A DNA stretch of 20,890 nt, taken from NCBI GenBank assembly GCA_003427395.1, contig BFEA01000657.1, positions 88,895 through 109,784 on the forward strand. Direction: 5' to 3'. A program made the position numbers and the translations under genes. The stretch's first letter is position 1. Every line of letters begins with the position of its first letter. The notes below the pieces were generated by a model. The model was not told the DNA's origin. It worked only from the letters and a program-made list of their open reading frames with translations, and did no database searches. Source of the DNA: Chara braunii. Its lineage: Eukaryota; Streptophyta; Charophyceae; Charales; Characeae. Positions 10,004 to 18,039 of the stretch are shown here, piece after piece.

Positions 10004-10069
10004 ATGGCAACGGAGGCCGACCTAGCGGCAGTGAAAATGGCAACAGAGGCCGACCTAGCGGCAGTTGAG
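10004..10069 (+). repeat. 33-bp in-frame tandem duplication in Gag
   Basis: Two 33-bp copies (10004-10036 and 10037-10069) encode MATEADLAAVK and MATEADLAAVE. A partial third copy precedes them (LAAEK at 9989-10003). The copies differ at very few bases, so this is a recent in-frame expansion of a Gag helix. Confidence 0.85.
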
Positions 10070-10549
10070 AGGAAGAACTTCGCAACGTACAATGATTTCT
10101 TACGGGAATTTACTCTAGTAGCACTAAGGATTCCCGGGGTCACGGACCGGATAATGAGCAAATATTTCCTCAGGCAGTTCTCCGAGTTCGACAAAGACGA
10201 GATCCTCTCAGCTCACCAACAGACGAGCAAGTTCGTAAACACGCGGGATGTTGATTTTAACACGGTAACGGATCTGGCTAAGAAAACGGTAGTAACGAAA
10301 ACGTTGGCCTTGCTCAACGAAGGGGAAATCATAGATCTGACCGGTAGAACGGGCGACAAGGTAAAGAAGGGGATTGAAAGTCTACATGAGCGGGTGCACG
10401 GGGTCGACAATAAAATTGAAAGGATGGAGGGCGCGCTACTGGTTATGCAGGCGCAAGTATCCCGACCCGCCCTCCCTCCCCAGGAAGCTGTGCTTCCGCC
10501 AGGTGTAGCCGATCGGGGATTCGGACGGAGAGATCCTGCTAACGAGAAA

Positions 10550-10591
10550 TGCAAGTACTGTACCGCGATGGGACATTATGTGCGCGCGTTC
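10550..10591 (+). other. Gag zinc knuckle with the last cysteine replaced
   Basis: The sequence CKYCTAMGHYVRAF matches the retroviral CCHC pattern C-X2-C-X4-H-X4-C at the first three ligands, but the fourth position is Phe (TTC, 10589-10591). One base change from TGC would explain it. A CCHC knuckle normally binds zinc and packages element RNA, so this copy is probably defective. Confidence 0.75.
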
Positions 10592-12186
10592 CCAAAGCTC
10601 AACCATGATATTCTGAAAAGAAGGTGTACCAGGTCATTAAAGGGGGAAATATTTGGACCACAAGGGGAACGGGTGAACTGGAACTCGCCAGGAGGGATGT
10701 GGCGAGCCATTATCATGCTCAACGGGTTAGAAATAACGACCATAGAAGCCGAACCGGTGGGCGAGATCATCTGGGATCAACTCCGGGGGCGCGGGCCGCA
10801 GGTCAACTTTATTTTGGAAAACGACGGACGTGATAGGGTGAACGCAACCACTCGACTAGGAACGACTGGGAGAAGGATTAACCGTGACACCGTGATAGAG
10901 GAGGTTGCTGGAAGTTCGGAACCCCAGGCAGAGCCTGAGGCCGAGGAATCGGAAATGGTCTATGGGAAACCTAGGGAAGAGAAGCCTACAGACAAAGTTA
11001 CCGCTGCCAAGAAGAAGTTTATGTACCAAATCCCGATCTTATCCTTGCCTGAGATCGACAACACCATTAGCAAGTTACTAGGAACCATGGTGTCGGTGTC
11101 TTTTCAAACCATGCTGCAGGCTAGCCCTAGGTTGCTCAAAGGGCTTAGACAACTGTTGACTCGGCGGCGAGTAGAAATAGGCGACAACCCCATATTACCA
11201 GAAGGGGAGAGGGAGGAGGAAGCTCCGCAAGAAGTGGCTAACCTTCAGAGGAGTCACGGGGACTTGGAGGATCTCGAGAAAGCTTTTGCGGACATTCGTT
11301 TGAGTTTGCCCGACCGAGAGGGCGGCGAGGTCATGAGGTCACCACCCGGGACAAAGCTTAGCTTTCATGCACTGCCCATAGGGAAGCTGAAAATCCAGAT
11401 CGGGACTCATCATACCGACACATTAGTAGACGGGGGAGCAGAAATCACTCTCATAAGAAGAGATTTCGCAACGATCACGGGATGTACGGTAAACAAGGAA
11501 GTAACAGGGAGCATCCGGGGAGCTGGCAGGGAAATCCCGTTCCCTGGGTATGTCACGAAGTGTGCTGTAAAGGCAGGAGTCAGGGAATTGATCTGGTCGT
11601 TTCAGCGGATGACCGTAATGGAGGAAATTGACCACGACATAATCCTCGGGAGACCGTGGTGCGCGAACGTGGAGATGATAGGCATGCACTTGCACGATGG
11701 CTCATACATGGTAGACATAGAGGACCCAGTGACCGGCTGGGGAGAGCTCCTCCGACTCCTTGGAATGGGAGGAGACCCCCCGAAGAGGAAATTGGCAACA
11801 TGGTCACCGTCGTTCGAGGATAGCACGCGAAAAGGGGCTTTCGCACAGATGGAGGGTATGAGAGAAAGGGTAGAAATCATGATTGAGGAAGCATTCAACA
11901 AGAAGGAGTGGATCAAGATGGGCCTGCCCCAGAAGAAGAGGAGGCAGGAGGACGAAGTCCTAGGTGTTATGGTAGCAGAAAAGGAGTCAGAAGTCGAACT
12001 TGGTGCTAGCCTGCCTAGAAGGAAAGAAGTACGCATAGACGTGTCAGAAGTCGCACTCGAGATCTCCGATCTGTTACAACTCATCAAGGCTCTCAGATGC
12101 CACAAGGTAGGAGTGGACTCAACAGCCTTGGCCAATTTCGAAGGAGAGGTGCAAAAGGGATATTGCCTGAATGGGAAACTAGTTAG

Positions 12187-13530
12187 TATTCAACCACGAG
12201 TCGTAGAGGCGACGAAGGCAATTCCGACTGTTCACTTTTTAGGAGAAAGATCCCGAAAGGAAATGTTCGAAAGTACAAGCCGGTAGGGAAGAAAGCAAAA
12301 TCGTTATCAATCCTGCTAGAGACATCAACGGAAGAGGCTATGGAGAAGAAGGAAGAGGTCCTTCGAGTAATCCGAGAAAGAAGGGTGACAGAGGGACATC
12401 AGATACCAGATGAGGTAGCTGACACAATGAAGATAGGGATAGACGGGTTCTTAACGGAAGAGGAAACCCACCTGATCAAAAGGACCTGCCAGGAGTTTCA
12501 CCTGGCATTTGCCTTTAGTGATCACTATAAGGGACGATTGGATGCGAAGCTGATCCCTCCGGTCAGAATCCACACGGTAGAACATGAGTGCTGGAATGAC
12601 AAAGGGTCGTCCTATGAATTTGGGATAGCAGGGGAAGTGACAGACCTCCTCCGAGCAAAAATTGACTCCTTCGTTGCGGAGCCTACGGCGTCGCCATACT
12701 CAAACCGGTGGTTCGTCTTTCGAAAGCCTAACAAGACACTAAGGTGGATTCAGGATCTGGAGAAGTTGAATGCGGTAACCATCCGGGATGCTGGCTCGCT
12801 ACCTCAGGCTGACTTATTAGCAGAATCGCACGCCGGTCGGAGCATTTACTCCCTGATAGATCTGTACTCAGGGTACGACCAGCTTCCGTTGGATGTTCGG
12901 GACAGACCGTACACCGCTATAAACACCCCCGTAGGCCAGCTACAGATGCAAGTAACCCCTATGGGATTCACAAACGCGGTGGCCGAAGCGCAACGCAGAA
13001 TGCTCGTCATGGTCGGGGACATGTTTCCAGAAAAGTGTGAGCCCTATATCGACGACAATCCGATCAAAGGTGCGCAGAAGAAGGACGAGACAAAAGTCCA
13101 ACCAGGAATCCGAAAGTTTGTATGGGACCATCTAGAGGACATCGAGGACTTGCTCCGCCGGTTCCTAGTATACAACATCACGGCTAGTGGACCAAAGAGT
13201 ATTCTAGAAGTACCAGAAGTAACCATACTAGGATTTTGCTGCGGTGCCTACGGTAGGAAGCTGAATCCAATGAAAACGGACAGGATATCGCAGTGGTCAA
13301 CCCTCTTGCGCACTACAACGGAAGTGAGAGCATTCCTAGGCGTGGTCAGTTTCTGGAGGATCTTCATTAAGAATTTTGCCAAGATTGCGGAGCCTATCCG
13401 GGCTATGATCAGGGAGGAAGGAACCATGGGTTGGACGGAGGAGCGAGAAGGAGCAGTCCAGAAGCTTAAGGAGATATTGACATCTGAGACAGTCGCTCTG
13501 TCCGCAGCTTGTTTTAATGACGAAGCATGA
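12187..13530 (+). CDS. pol (RT): Ty3/gypsy reverse transcriptase
   Basis: The frame is open from 12187 and has its first ATG at 12340. RT copies the element RNA into DNA in the cytoplasmic particle. Motifs in order are RWFVFRKPNKTLRWIQDLEKLN (fingers), SLIDLYSGYDQLPL with the first catalytic Asp, YTAINTPVGQLQ, TPMGFTNAVAEAQRRM, the catalytic YIDD box at 13045-13056, and VRAFLGVVSFWRIFIKNFAKIAEPI leading into the connection. The catalytic Asp residues are intact. Upstream, the segment from about 12262 (VRKYKPVGKK) already reads as pol-type sequence, so the product was probably made by fusion to the Gag-protease frame, now one base out of register. The frame stops at TGA 13528-13530, but RNase H continues in the same frame, so this stop is a lesion. 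Confidence 0.9.
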   Translation, partial: YSTTSRRGDEGNSDCSLFRRKIPKGNVRKYKPVGKKAKSLSILLETSTEEAMEKKEEVLRVIRERRVTEGHQIPDEVADTMKIGIDGFLTEEETHLIKRTCQEFHLAFAFSDHYKGRLDAKLIPPVRIHTVEHECWNDKGSSYEFGIAGEVTDLLRAKIDSFVAEPTASPYSNRWFVFRKPNKTLRWIQDLEKLNAVTIRDAGSLPQADLLAESHAGRSIYSLIDLYSGYDQLPLDVRDRPYTAINTPVGQLQMQVTPMGFTNAVAEAQRRMLVMVGDMFPEKCEPYIDDNPIKGAQKKDETKVQPGIRKFVWDHLEDIEDLLRRFLVYNITASGPKSILEVPEVTILGFCCGAYGRKLNPMKTDRISQWSTLLRTTTEVRAFLGVVSFWRIFIKNFAKIAEPIRAMIREEGTMGWTEEREGAVQKLKEILTSETVALSAACFNDEA

Positions 13531-13962
13531 CGACCCTTCATCCTATGGACGGATGGAGGACATTTAGCCGTAGAGGGCGTGTTGATTCAAAGGGATGAGG
13601 GAGGAAAAGAGAGGCCGATTAGGTTCGAAAGTAGAACCCTGAACTCCGCAGAGCGGCGATACTCGCAGTTCAAGAAGGAGGTCCTAGCCATCTTGCACTG
13701 CCTTAAAACCTTTCAGGACTACCTATTTGGGAGGCGGTTCATCCTTAGGATCGATCCAACGAACGTTGTAGGGGCCCTAAAGAATTACAGGTCTATAGAC
13801 CCGACGGTGGGGAGATGGGTAGGATTTATCTGGCAGCTCGACTACAAAATTGAACGAATTGCGGGAATTAGGAACAAGGCCGATGGGCTGAGCCGGGTCT
13901 GTATCACTCCCGAAGGGGTGAAGGGTGCTCGAATACGAAGGAGGGACTCTCGCGATGGATAA
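13531..13962 (+). pseudogene. pol (RNase H): RNase H domain of pol, separated from RT by a TGA
   Basis: Reading on from the TGA at 13528 in the same frame gives FILWTDGGHLAVEGVLIQ, with the first catalytic Asp, then YSQFKKEVLAILHCL with the catalytic Glu, then FILRIDPTNV with a further Asp, and GIRNKADGLSR, the typical end of the Ty3/gypsy RNase H. This domain degrades the RNA strand of the RNA-DNA hybrid. The TGA is probably a CGA or TGG mutated by one base. After about 13920 the matching sequence moves into the next frame, and this frame closes at TAA 13960-13962. Confidence 0.85.
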
Positions 13963-14800
13963 CAAAATGATAAGCGAGGAATGCACATCGGGAGAACTAT
14001 TGATCTAGACTTTGGAGAAGGGGGCACCTGCCGTAGTAGCAGAACTTAGAGAAGGACTAGTCACCACTCGAGGACGCAGAGAAGAAAAAGACTCATGGGG
14101 AGCGATAGTAGGACCGAAAGAGGAACTAATAGCAATGGCGGTCAAGGGATGCCAGGAAGCAGTGATGAGCTTAGTGGAATCTTGGGAAAGGAAAGAGTTG
14201 CAATGGGTGATGAACCAGATGCAGGAAGGAAAGGATGGGGGCCAGAAAGGGGAGGAGTTTTTCTATGTCCAATCATACGAAGGGCTCTTTCGGGAGATCG
14301 GGATGTTGCTGGTAGGCAACAAACAACCTACGGAAGTCAGTATTGAAGCGAGAGAAGAAGTTGAAAGGTACGTCCTAAGGGGCGGGCATTTGTTCCGAAG
14401 AGAGGAAGGTGTTATGCCCAGAAGGATTGTGTGCGGAAGATCTAGGCAAGTAGACGTTATCCAGGCAATGCACGACGGGTTAGCTGGGGTTCATCGGTCG
14501 TCCAAAGGAACGCTTGCAAAGATAACGCCACTCTATTATTGGCCAGGCATGGCAGGCATGGTCGCCATATACTGCCAGACTTGCCTTATTTACCAAGAAC
14601 GAAGCTCGGTGCGGGTCTTCGAGCCGCTTAGACCAACGCGGGTGCTACGGTCGGGACATCTGGTCCACCTCGACCTTGCGGTTATGCCTGTATCAACGGA
14701 TGGGTACAGGTATATCCTGGATGCGCGAGACAACTTGAGTGGGTTCGTAGGGCAGTCGCCCTCAAGAAAAAGACAGGGAGGAGTGTGGCAGACTGGATAG
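13963..14800 (+). pseudogene. pol (IN, 5' part): Pol linker, integrase zinc domain and first part of the catalytic core
   Basis: The reading frame after the shift near 13920-13945 runs through a TAG at 14006-14008 and is then open to 14800. It begins with an acidic linker (VAELREGLVTTRGRREEKDSW). The integrase HHCC zinc-binding domain follows: HDGLAGVH supplies the two His and YCQTCLIYQ the two Cys, around the conserved YYWPGM. The first catalytic Asp is in HLDL (codon 14672-14674). Integrase inserts the element DNA into the host genome. A base appears to be missing near 14750 (GTAGGGCAGTC; reading VEAV would need one more base). From there the matching frame is frame 1, and this frame runs to a spurious stop at 14798-14800. 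Confidence 0.85.
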
Positions 14801-14961
14801 AAGACTTCTACTTGAGGCATCATTTTGTCAGGAGGTTTATAGCAGACAATGGGACGGAGTTTGTGAACCAAGAAGTATTGGGGATGCTTAAGAGACTTTG
14901 CGTACCGATCAAACTCATCGAGCCGTATCACCCTGAGGCCAGTGCACCTGTGGAAAGGGGG
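14753..14961 (+). pseudogene. pol (IN, middle): Integrase catalytic core, middle part
   Basis: This short frame contains AVALKKKTGRSVADWIEDFYL and then the second catalytic Asp in FIADNGTEF (codon 14845-14847). The catalytic Glu is in PVERG (codon 14953-14955), exactly 35 residues after that Asp, so the D-D-35-E triad is preserved at the residue level. The G run at 14957-14961 holds one G too many: with four G the reading continues into RHRTLKN, which is the next fragment. Confidence 0.85.
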
Positions 14962-15295
14962 CAGGCACCGAACCTTGAAGAACACGATTGCGAAACTCGC
15001 AGCGGACCATCTGGGGAACTGGCCTAGGTATCTTAAGCAGGCTGTCTTTGCGGAGAATATGACCCCTAAAAGGACAACGGGATGTATCCCGGCGGAACTT
15101 TGGTACGGAAGAGAGATCGACTTTCCTGTGGAAGCCTTGGTACTTACCTGGAGTAGGTTAGATGATGATCCGCAAATGACTACTGAAGAGTTAATCGAGG
15201 CGAGATGTCAACAGATCCTTAAGAACGAGGAGGTCATGGAGGACATCGCCAACCGTATACTAGACAGCCGAATGAGGGACAAAGCAAGTAGATGA
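14962..15295 (+). pseudogene. pol (IN, 3' part): Integrase core, C-terminal part
   Basis: Frame 2 resumes with RHRTLKNTIAKLAADHLGNW, then ENMTPKRTTG, PAELWYGREIDFP and a helical stretch ending in NRILDSRMRDKASR. The TPAELWYGR-like motif is typical of the end of Ty3/gypsy integrase cores. TGA 15293-15295 interrupts the frame. The same frame continues with YQVKNVRKEPLQVGEM, so the stop probably arose from TGG. Confidence 0.8.
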
Positions 15296-15592
15296 TACCA
15301 AGTTAAGAATGTCAGAAAGGAGCCACTTCAAGTGGGAGAGATGATATTGCTAAGGAACTCGGCACTAGAAAGTACTTGGTCGGGACAACTGGGAAGAAGG
15401 TTTAAAGGCCCCTACCGGGTCGCCAAGCGGGTGGGACTGAACACCTTCGAACTGGAAAATTTGGATGGAACTGGATTGAAAGGGCCCTTCCCGGGGCAAC
15501 GATTGGTCAGGTTTCTAAGCCGGGACCCAGTGGAACAATGGCTTCAAGAGGCCGAAGATAAGGAAACTGAGGAGCCACAAGCTAAAGATTGA
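15296..15592 (+). pseudogene. pol (IN CTD): Integrase C-terminal GPY/F domain
   Basis: The frame reads VGEMILLRNSALESTW, then RRFKGPYRVAKRV and FELENLDGTGLKGPFPGQRLVRF. This is the GPY/F module that ends integrases of Ty3/gypsy elements and binds DNA. No chromodomain follows; the frame ends at a TGA (15590-15592) after an acidic tail. The 3' noncoding region and any LTR should begin after this point. Confidence 0.8.
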
Positions 15593-16104
15593 CCACAACC
15601 TTGCCCACACTATGGTTTGTCTTTGACCATGTCCATGGGACTGTCATTTTTTGGGGACTGGGGCAATGGCTTGAACTGACTGAGGTTGAAAGGCAGCATG
15701 ACTTGGTGGTTTGCAATATCTAGCTTGTGCGACGACGGGAAGGGATGTTTGGGGCATTGTACCATAGTTTTGGACGGGAAAAAAAATGGGATCTTCACAA
15801 ACGACGCTTTTGCATAAGGGAGGGAAATGTATAAAAGGGGCATAATGCGAAGGATACTGGGAGCATTTTTGGGAAAAGGGAGTTGTCTACCGAACTGGGG
15901 GGGGGGGGTGTATGCGGGGCATTGAGGGTGTTGTTTTGTTATACAGGACTTAGGAGAAAAACGAGAAAAGACAAAAAAATAGAATTCGGCAACGAGAACG
16001 ACAGCGGGGCGATCTACAGGCCTATCGGAGGGGAGGAAACAGGACCAAGCCAAGGGAGGAGGGCGGCGAAGAGAAAGTTGTACATAGGACTCATGGGTGG
16101 GCCA
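15593..16104. other. Region 3' of pol, possible 3' LTR or start of the next unit
   Basis: It holds a TATA-like box at 15830, a G12 run at 15897-15908, and then a purine-rich open frame leading into the artefact at 16105. A 3' LTR would be expected here. I could not find a matching 5' copy at 2167-9017 by eye, so its borders cannot be drawn. Confidence 0.4.
15830..15837 (+). promoter_or_regulatory. TATA-box-like site
   Basis: TATAAAAG followed by GGG fits the plant TATA consensus. It lies 3' of pol and upstream of the purine-rich open frame that starts around 15900. It could be an LTR promoter or chance; no other promoter element is recognised. Confidence 0.3.
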
Positions 16105-16163
16105 GTGCTAGGCAGGGGTGGAAGGAAATGCTTGTGTAGGAAACCCTCACCCCTCCGCGAGGG
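16105..16163. repeat. 59-bp direct repeat, copy 1 (assembly artefact)
   Basis: Bases 16105-16163 and 16202-16260 are identical over 59 bp and flank the adapter. This is the layout expected when reads from both sides of a circularisation junction are joined. It is not a biological target-site duplication: 59 bp is far longer than any such duplication known to me, and the adapter is synthetic. Confidence 0.9.
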
Positions 16164-16201
16164 CTGTCTCTTATACACATCTAGATGTGTATAAGAGACA
16201 G
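16164..16201. other. Nextera/Tn5 mosaic-end junction adapter (laboratory sequence)
   Basis: CTGTCTCTTATACACATCT (16164-16182) is directly followed by its reverse complement AGATGTGTATAAGAGACAG (16183-16201). This 38-bp palindrome is the junction adapter of Nextera mate-pair libraries, made of two Tn5 mosaic ends. Its translation gives the peptide VSYTHLDVYKRQ, a known contaminant in predicted proteins. It is not part of the organism's genome. Confidence 0.97.
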
Positions 16202-16260
16202 GTGCTAGGCAGGGGTGGAAGGAAATGCTTGTGTAGGAAACCCTCACCCCTCCGCGAGGG
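16202..16260. repeat. 59-bp direct repeat, copy 2 (assembly artefact)
   Basis: Exact second copy of 16105-16163. The genomic sequence continues from here at 16261 with AGAAAGTATAG. Only one of the two copies is expected in the real genome. Confidence 0.9.
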
Positions 16261-16501
16261 AGAAAGTATAGAAATCTCGTCTGACAGTGAGGGAGGAAAG
16301 AAAAAGGCAGCAGTGGAAGAAGGAGGCAATGCAGATTTGGGAGATAAGGTTCAGGTCTCTTTCGAGGAAGGAGCCAACAGGGGTAAACGAGGTGAGACTT
16401 GGCATGGGGAAAGCGAGGGGGGGACAAGACATACGTAACAAGCAAGAGGACGAAGGAGGCAATGCCGCTTATAGCGAACATGACCATCTCCCTCTCCCCC
16501 T

Positions 16502-16507
16502 CCCCCC

Positions 16508-16545
<38 letters not shown>

Positions 16546-16546
16546 C

Positions 16547-16578
<32 letters not shown>
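16502..16578. repeat. Poly-C, (CA)n and (GA)n compound tract
   Basis: A C run of about 43 bases (one A at 16508) is followed by CA repeats to 16564 and GA repeats to 16578. The proline, histidine-threonine and glycine frames across it are spurious. Confidence 0.95.
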
Positions 16579-16635
16579 TGGGGAGAGGGTCTCCCCACAT
16601 CACTTTTGAAATGTGAAAAAGACAAAAATGTGGTG

Positions 16636-16690
16636 GGTGCATCTGGCCATGTTCTAGCAAAAAGTTCATTCTCATTTTCCACATTTCGAG
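16636..16690. repeat. Dispersed direct repeat, copy 1 (55 bp)
   Basis: It begins GGTGCATCTGG and ends CACATTTCGAG. It matches 17069-17120 with a few substitutions and a 3-bp gap. A GA microsatellite lies before it and a CT microsatellite after it, as with copy 2. Confidence 0.75.
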
Positions 16691-16706
16691 CAGTCGAGCA
16701 AGAAAC

Positions 16707-16763
<57 letters not shown>
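16707..16763. repeat. (CT)n microsatellite
   Basis: About 57 bp of CT repeat, passing into a C-rich tract that ends near 16781. Confidence 0.95.
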
Positions 16764-16767
<4 letters not shown>

Positions 16768-17068
16768 CCCCCTCCCCCCCCGGTGCACTCGTTAGATGCA
16801 GGAGTGAATGGGAGTTATAGCCTGAATGGAGGGGGAAGATTCAGCGATAGAATCACTTGGAGCGTTGTGCGTTCTTTTCGTTTTTCATTCCTTTTTTTTT
16901 CCGTTTTCATTCCTTTTTTTCGTTTTTGAGTGTTTCCTGTTGTGTGGTCATATTCGCTATACACTCAAAAAAACATGGTTGTGCCAAACTGTTTCATTGG
17001 ACTTTCACCGACTCATCAGGACGCTGTGTAGTGTGTGTGTGAGAGAGAGAGAGGTGGAACTGGCAAAA

Positions 17069-17120
17069 GGTGCATCTGGTCTTCTAGCGGGAAGTTTATT
17101 CTCATTTTGCACATTTCGAG
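17069..17120. repeat. Dispersed direct repeat, copy 2 (52 bp)
   Basis: Shares GGTGCATCTGG, CTTCTAGC, TTATTCTCATTTT and CACATTTCGAG with 16636-16690, about 433 bp away in the same orientation. It follows a GT/GA tract (17031-17053). Confidence 0.75.
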
Positions 17121-17228
17121 AGTGGTGTGAGGATGCCCTTCGCTCCATTTTTTTTTTTTTTTTTCTGATCCAGCCCAATTTCTTTTTTTCGTTTCTGTTT
17201 CTTTTTAATTTTACTGTTCGTAACGACC

Positions 17229-17236
17229 TCTCTCTN

Positions 17237-17308
<72 letters not shown>

Positions 17309-17465
17309 CGCTCGCTCGCTCGCTCCTCCTCATCTAACTCCTCCTCCTCCCGCTCCTCCTCCTCCCGCTCCTCCTCCTGCTCCTCCTCCCTCTCCTCCAC
17401 CTTCTGCCGCGGCTTCTCCTGTTCATCCTCCCGCTTCTCTCCCCGCTCCTCCTTTTTCTCCGACT
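17229..17465. repeat. (CT)n, (CTCG)n and CTC-triplet tract with a one-base gap
   Basis: CT repeats run to 17304 with a single N at 17236, then five CTCG-type units to 17324, then an imperfect triplet tract of CTC, CCG and TCC to about 17465. The minus strand would read as glutamate and arginine repeats. The triplet tract stays open on that strand, but I see no start, domain or non-repeat sequence to support a gene. Confidence 0.85.
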
Positions 17466-17933
17466 CCTTTATCTCCGTTGGATAGCGGAGAGGGAAGCGA
17501 CGAGGCGGCATTTTTTTTTCTTTTTCTTTTTTGCGTAGGCTCGGGCCGCTGCATATCGTTGTTTTGATTTTCCCACGTCAGGCAGGCGTGATTCACACAG
17601 CCTCTCTCTCTCTTTCTCTCTGTGACAAAAAAAAGAGATGGTGCTGACAGTCAGGTACGCTGAATCTTCCCCCTCTTGAAAACGAGGGTTCTTGAAAGCG
17701 CAGTGCAAAGAGCTGAAGGATTCCATCTTTTTTTCTTTTTTTTTGGCTGAAGAATTTTTCTCTGCTCCCATTTTGCTTCTGCCTTGAACCCGTTGCCCCT
17801 GCCGCCTTCTTTCTCTCCCCTTGCTTTACCCTCCCCATTGATCCTGACACCTGGTGCTATACTCTAGAGTATGCCCGCTGCCCTGATGCTATTCGTCTTG
17901 CTCTCTCCTGCCCCAACCGAGAAAGCCACACAT
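17466..17933. other. Spacer with short T-runs, nothing recognised
   Basis: About 470 bp with poly-T tracts near 17512, 17730 and 17745 and a short CT tract near 17600. No coding frame or element end is recognised on either strand. Confidence 0.5.
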
Positions 17934-17961
17934 AACGAATATCTCGCTGCCATATGGCAGT

Positions 17962-18039
<78 letters not shown>

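Larger units (their letters stand above)
9602..12286 (+). pseudogene. gag-pr: Gag plus aspartic protease with one in-frame stop
   Basis: Two open stretches of the same frame, 9602-9862 and 9863-12286, are separated only by TAG 9860-9862. Gag features are a helical capsid-like part (FDGANITEFLIDYENLVALL before the stop, then TYNDFLREFTLVALRIPG) and a zinc-knuckle remnant at 10550-10591. The protease lies near residues 500-590 of the downstream stretch: LVDGGAEITLI holds the active-site Asp (codon 11429-11431), and DIILGRPW is the conserved C-terminal ILG motif. The usual D-S/T-G-A motif reads D-G-G-A here, so activity is doubtful. Between Gag and protease lies an acidic, low-complexity linker. 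The first ATG after the upstream stop at 9584-9586 is at 9602. The frame ends at TAG 12284-12286, overlapping the pol frame. Confidence 0.8.
9018..15592 (+). mobile_element. Decayed Ty3/gypsy-type LTR retroelement, coding core
   Basis: Order on the plus strand is charged ORF, Gag, protease, reverse transcriptase, RNase H, integrase. Integrase downstream of RNase H is the Ty3/gypsy arrangement. Lesions visible from frame continuity are: TAG 9860-9862, a frame change between 12187 and 12286, TGA 13528-13530, a frame change near 13920-13945, TAG 14006-14008, a missing base near 14750, an extra G in 14957-14961, and TGA 15293-15295. Domain sequences on both sides of each lesion still match, so decay looks recent. 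The element may really begin far upstream, including the four-copy array from 5027. LTRs were not identified, so only the coding core is given. Confidence 0.85.
15904..16438 (+). other. Open frame split by the adapter artefact, charged product
   Basis: Frame 1 is open from at least 15904 through EFGNENDSGAIYRPIGGEE and an in-frame ATG at 16093 to the artefact. Frame 2 is open from the second 59-bp copy through IEISSDSEGGKKKAAVEE to a stop at 16436-16438. The artefact is 97 bp, which shifts the frame by one. If it is ignored, both parts are one uninterrupted frame. The product is basic then acidic, low in hydrophobic residues, with an acidic serine motif (ISSDSE). It may be a Gag-like leader ORF of another element, but no family is recognised. 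Confidence 0.4.

Noticed and set aside
16105-16260. Transposon insertion with a 59-bp target duplication
   Set aside because: The 38-bp centre is exactly two Tn5 mosaic ends back to back, a library adapter, and 59 bp is not a known target duplication length.
16014-16682. Minus-strand 222-codon frame with a glycine run
   Set aside because: It crosses the synthetic adapter and the poly-C tract; the length comes from an artefact and low complexity.
17005-17511. Minus-strand glutamate/arginine-rich protein of 168 residues
   Set aside because: Made almost entirely of microsatellite and triplet repeat; no start context, domain or non-repeat support.
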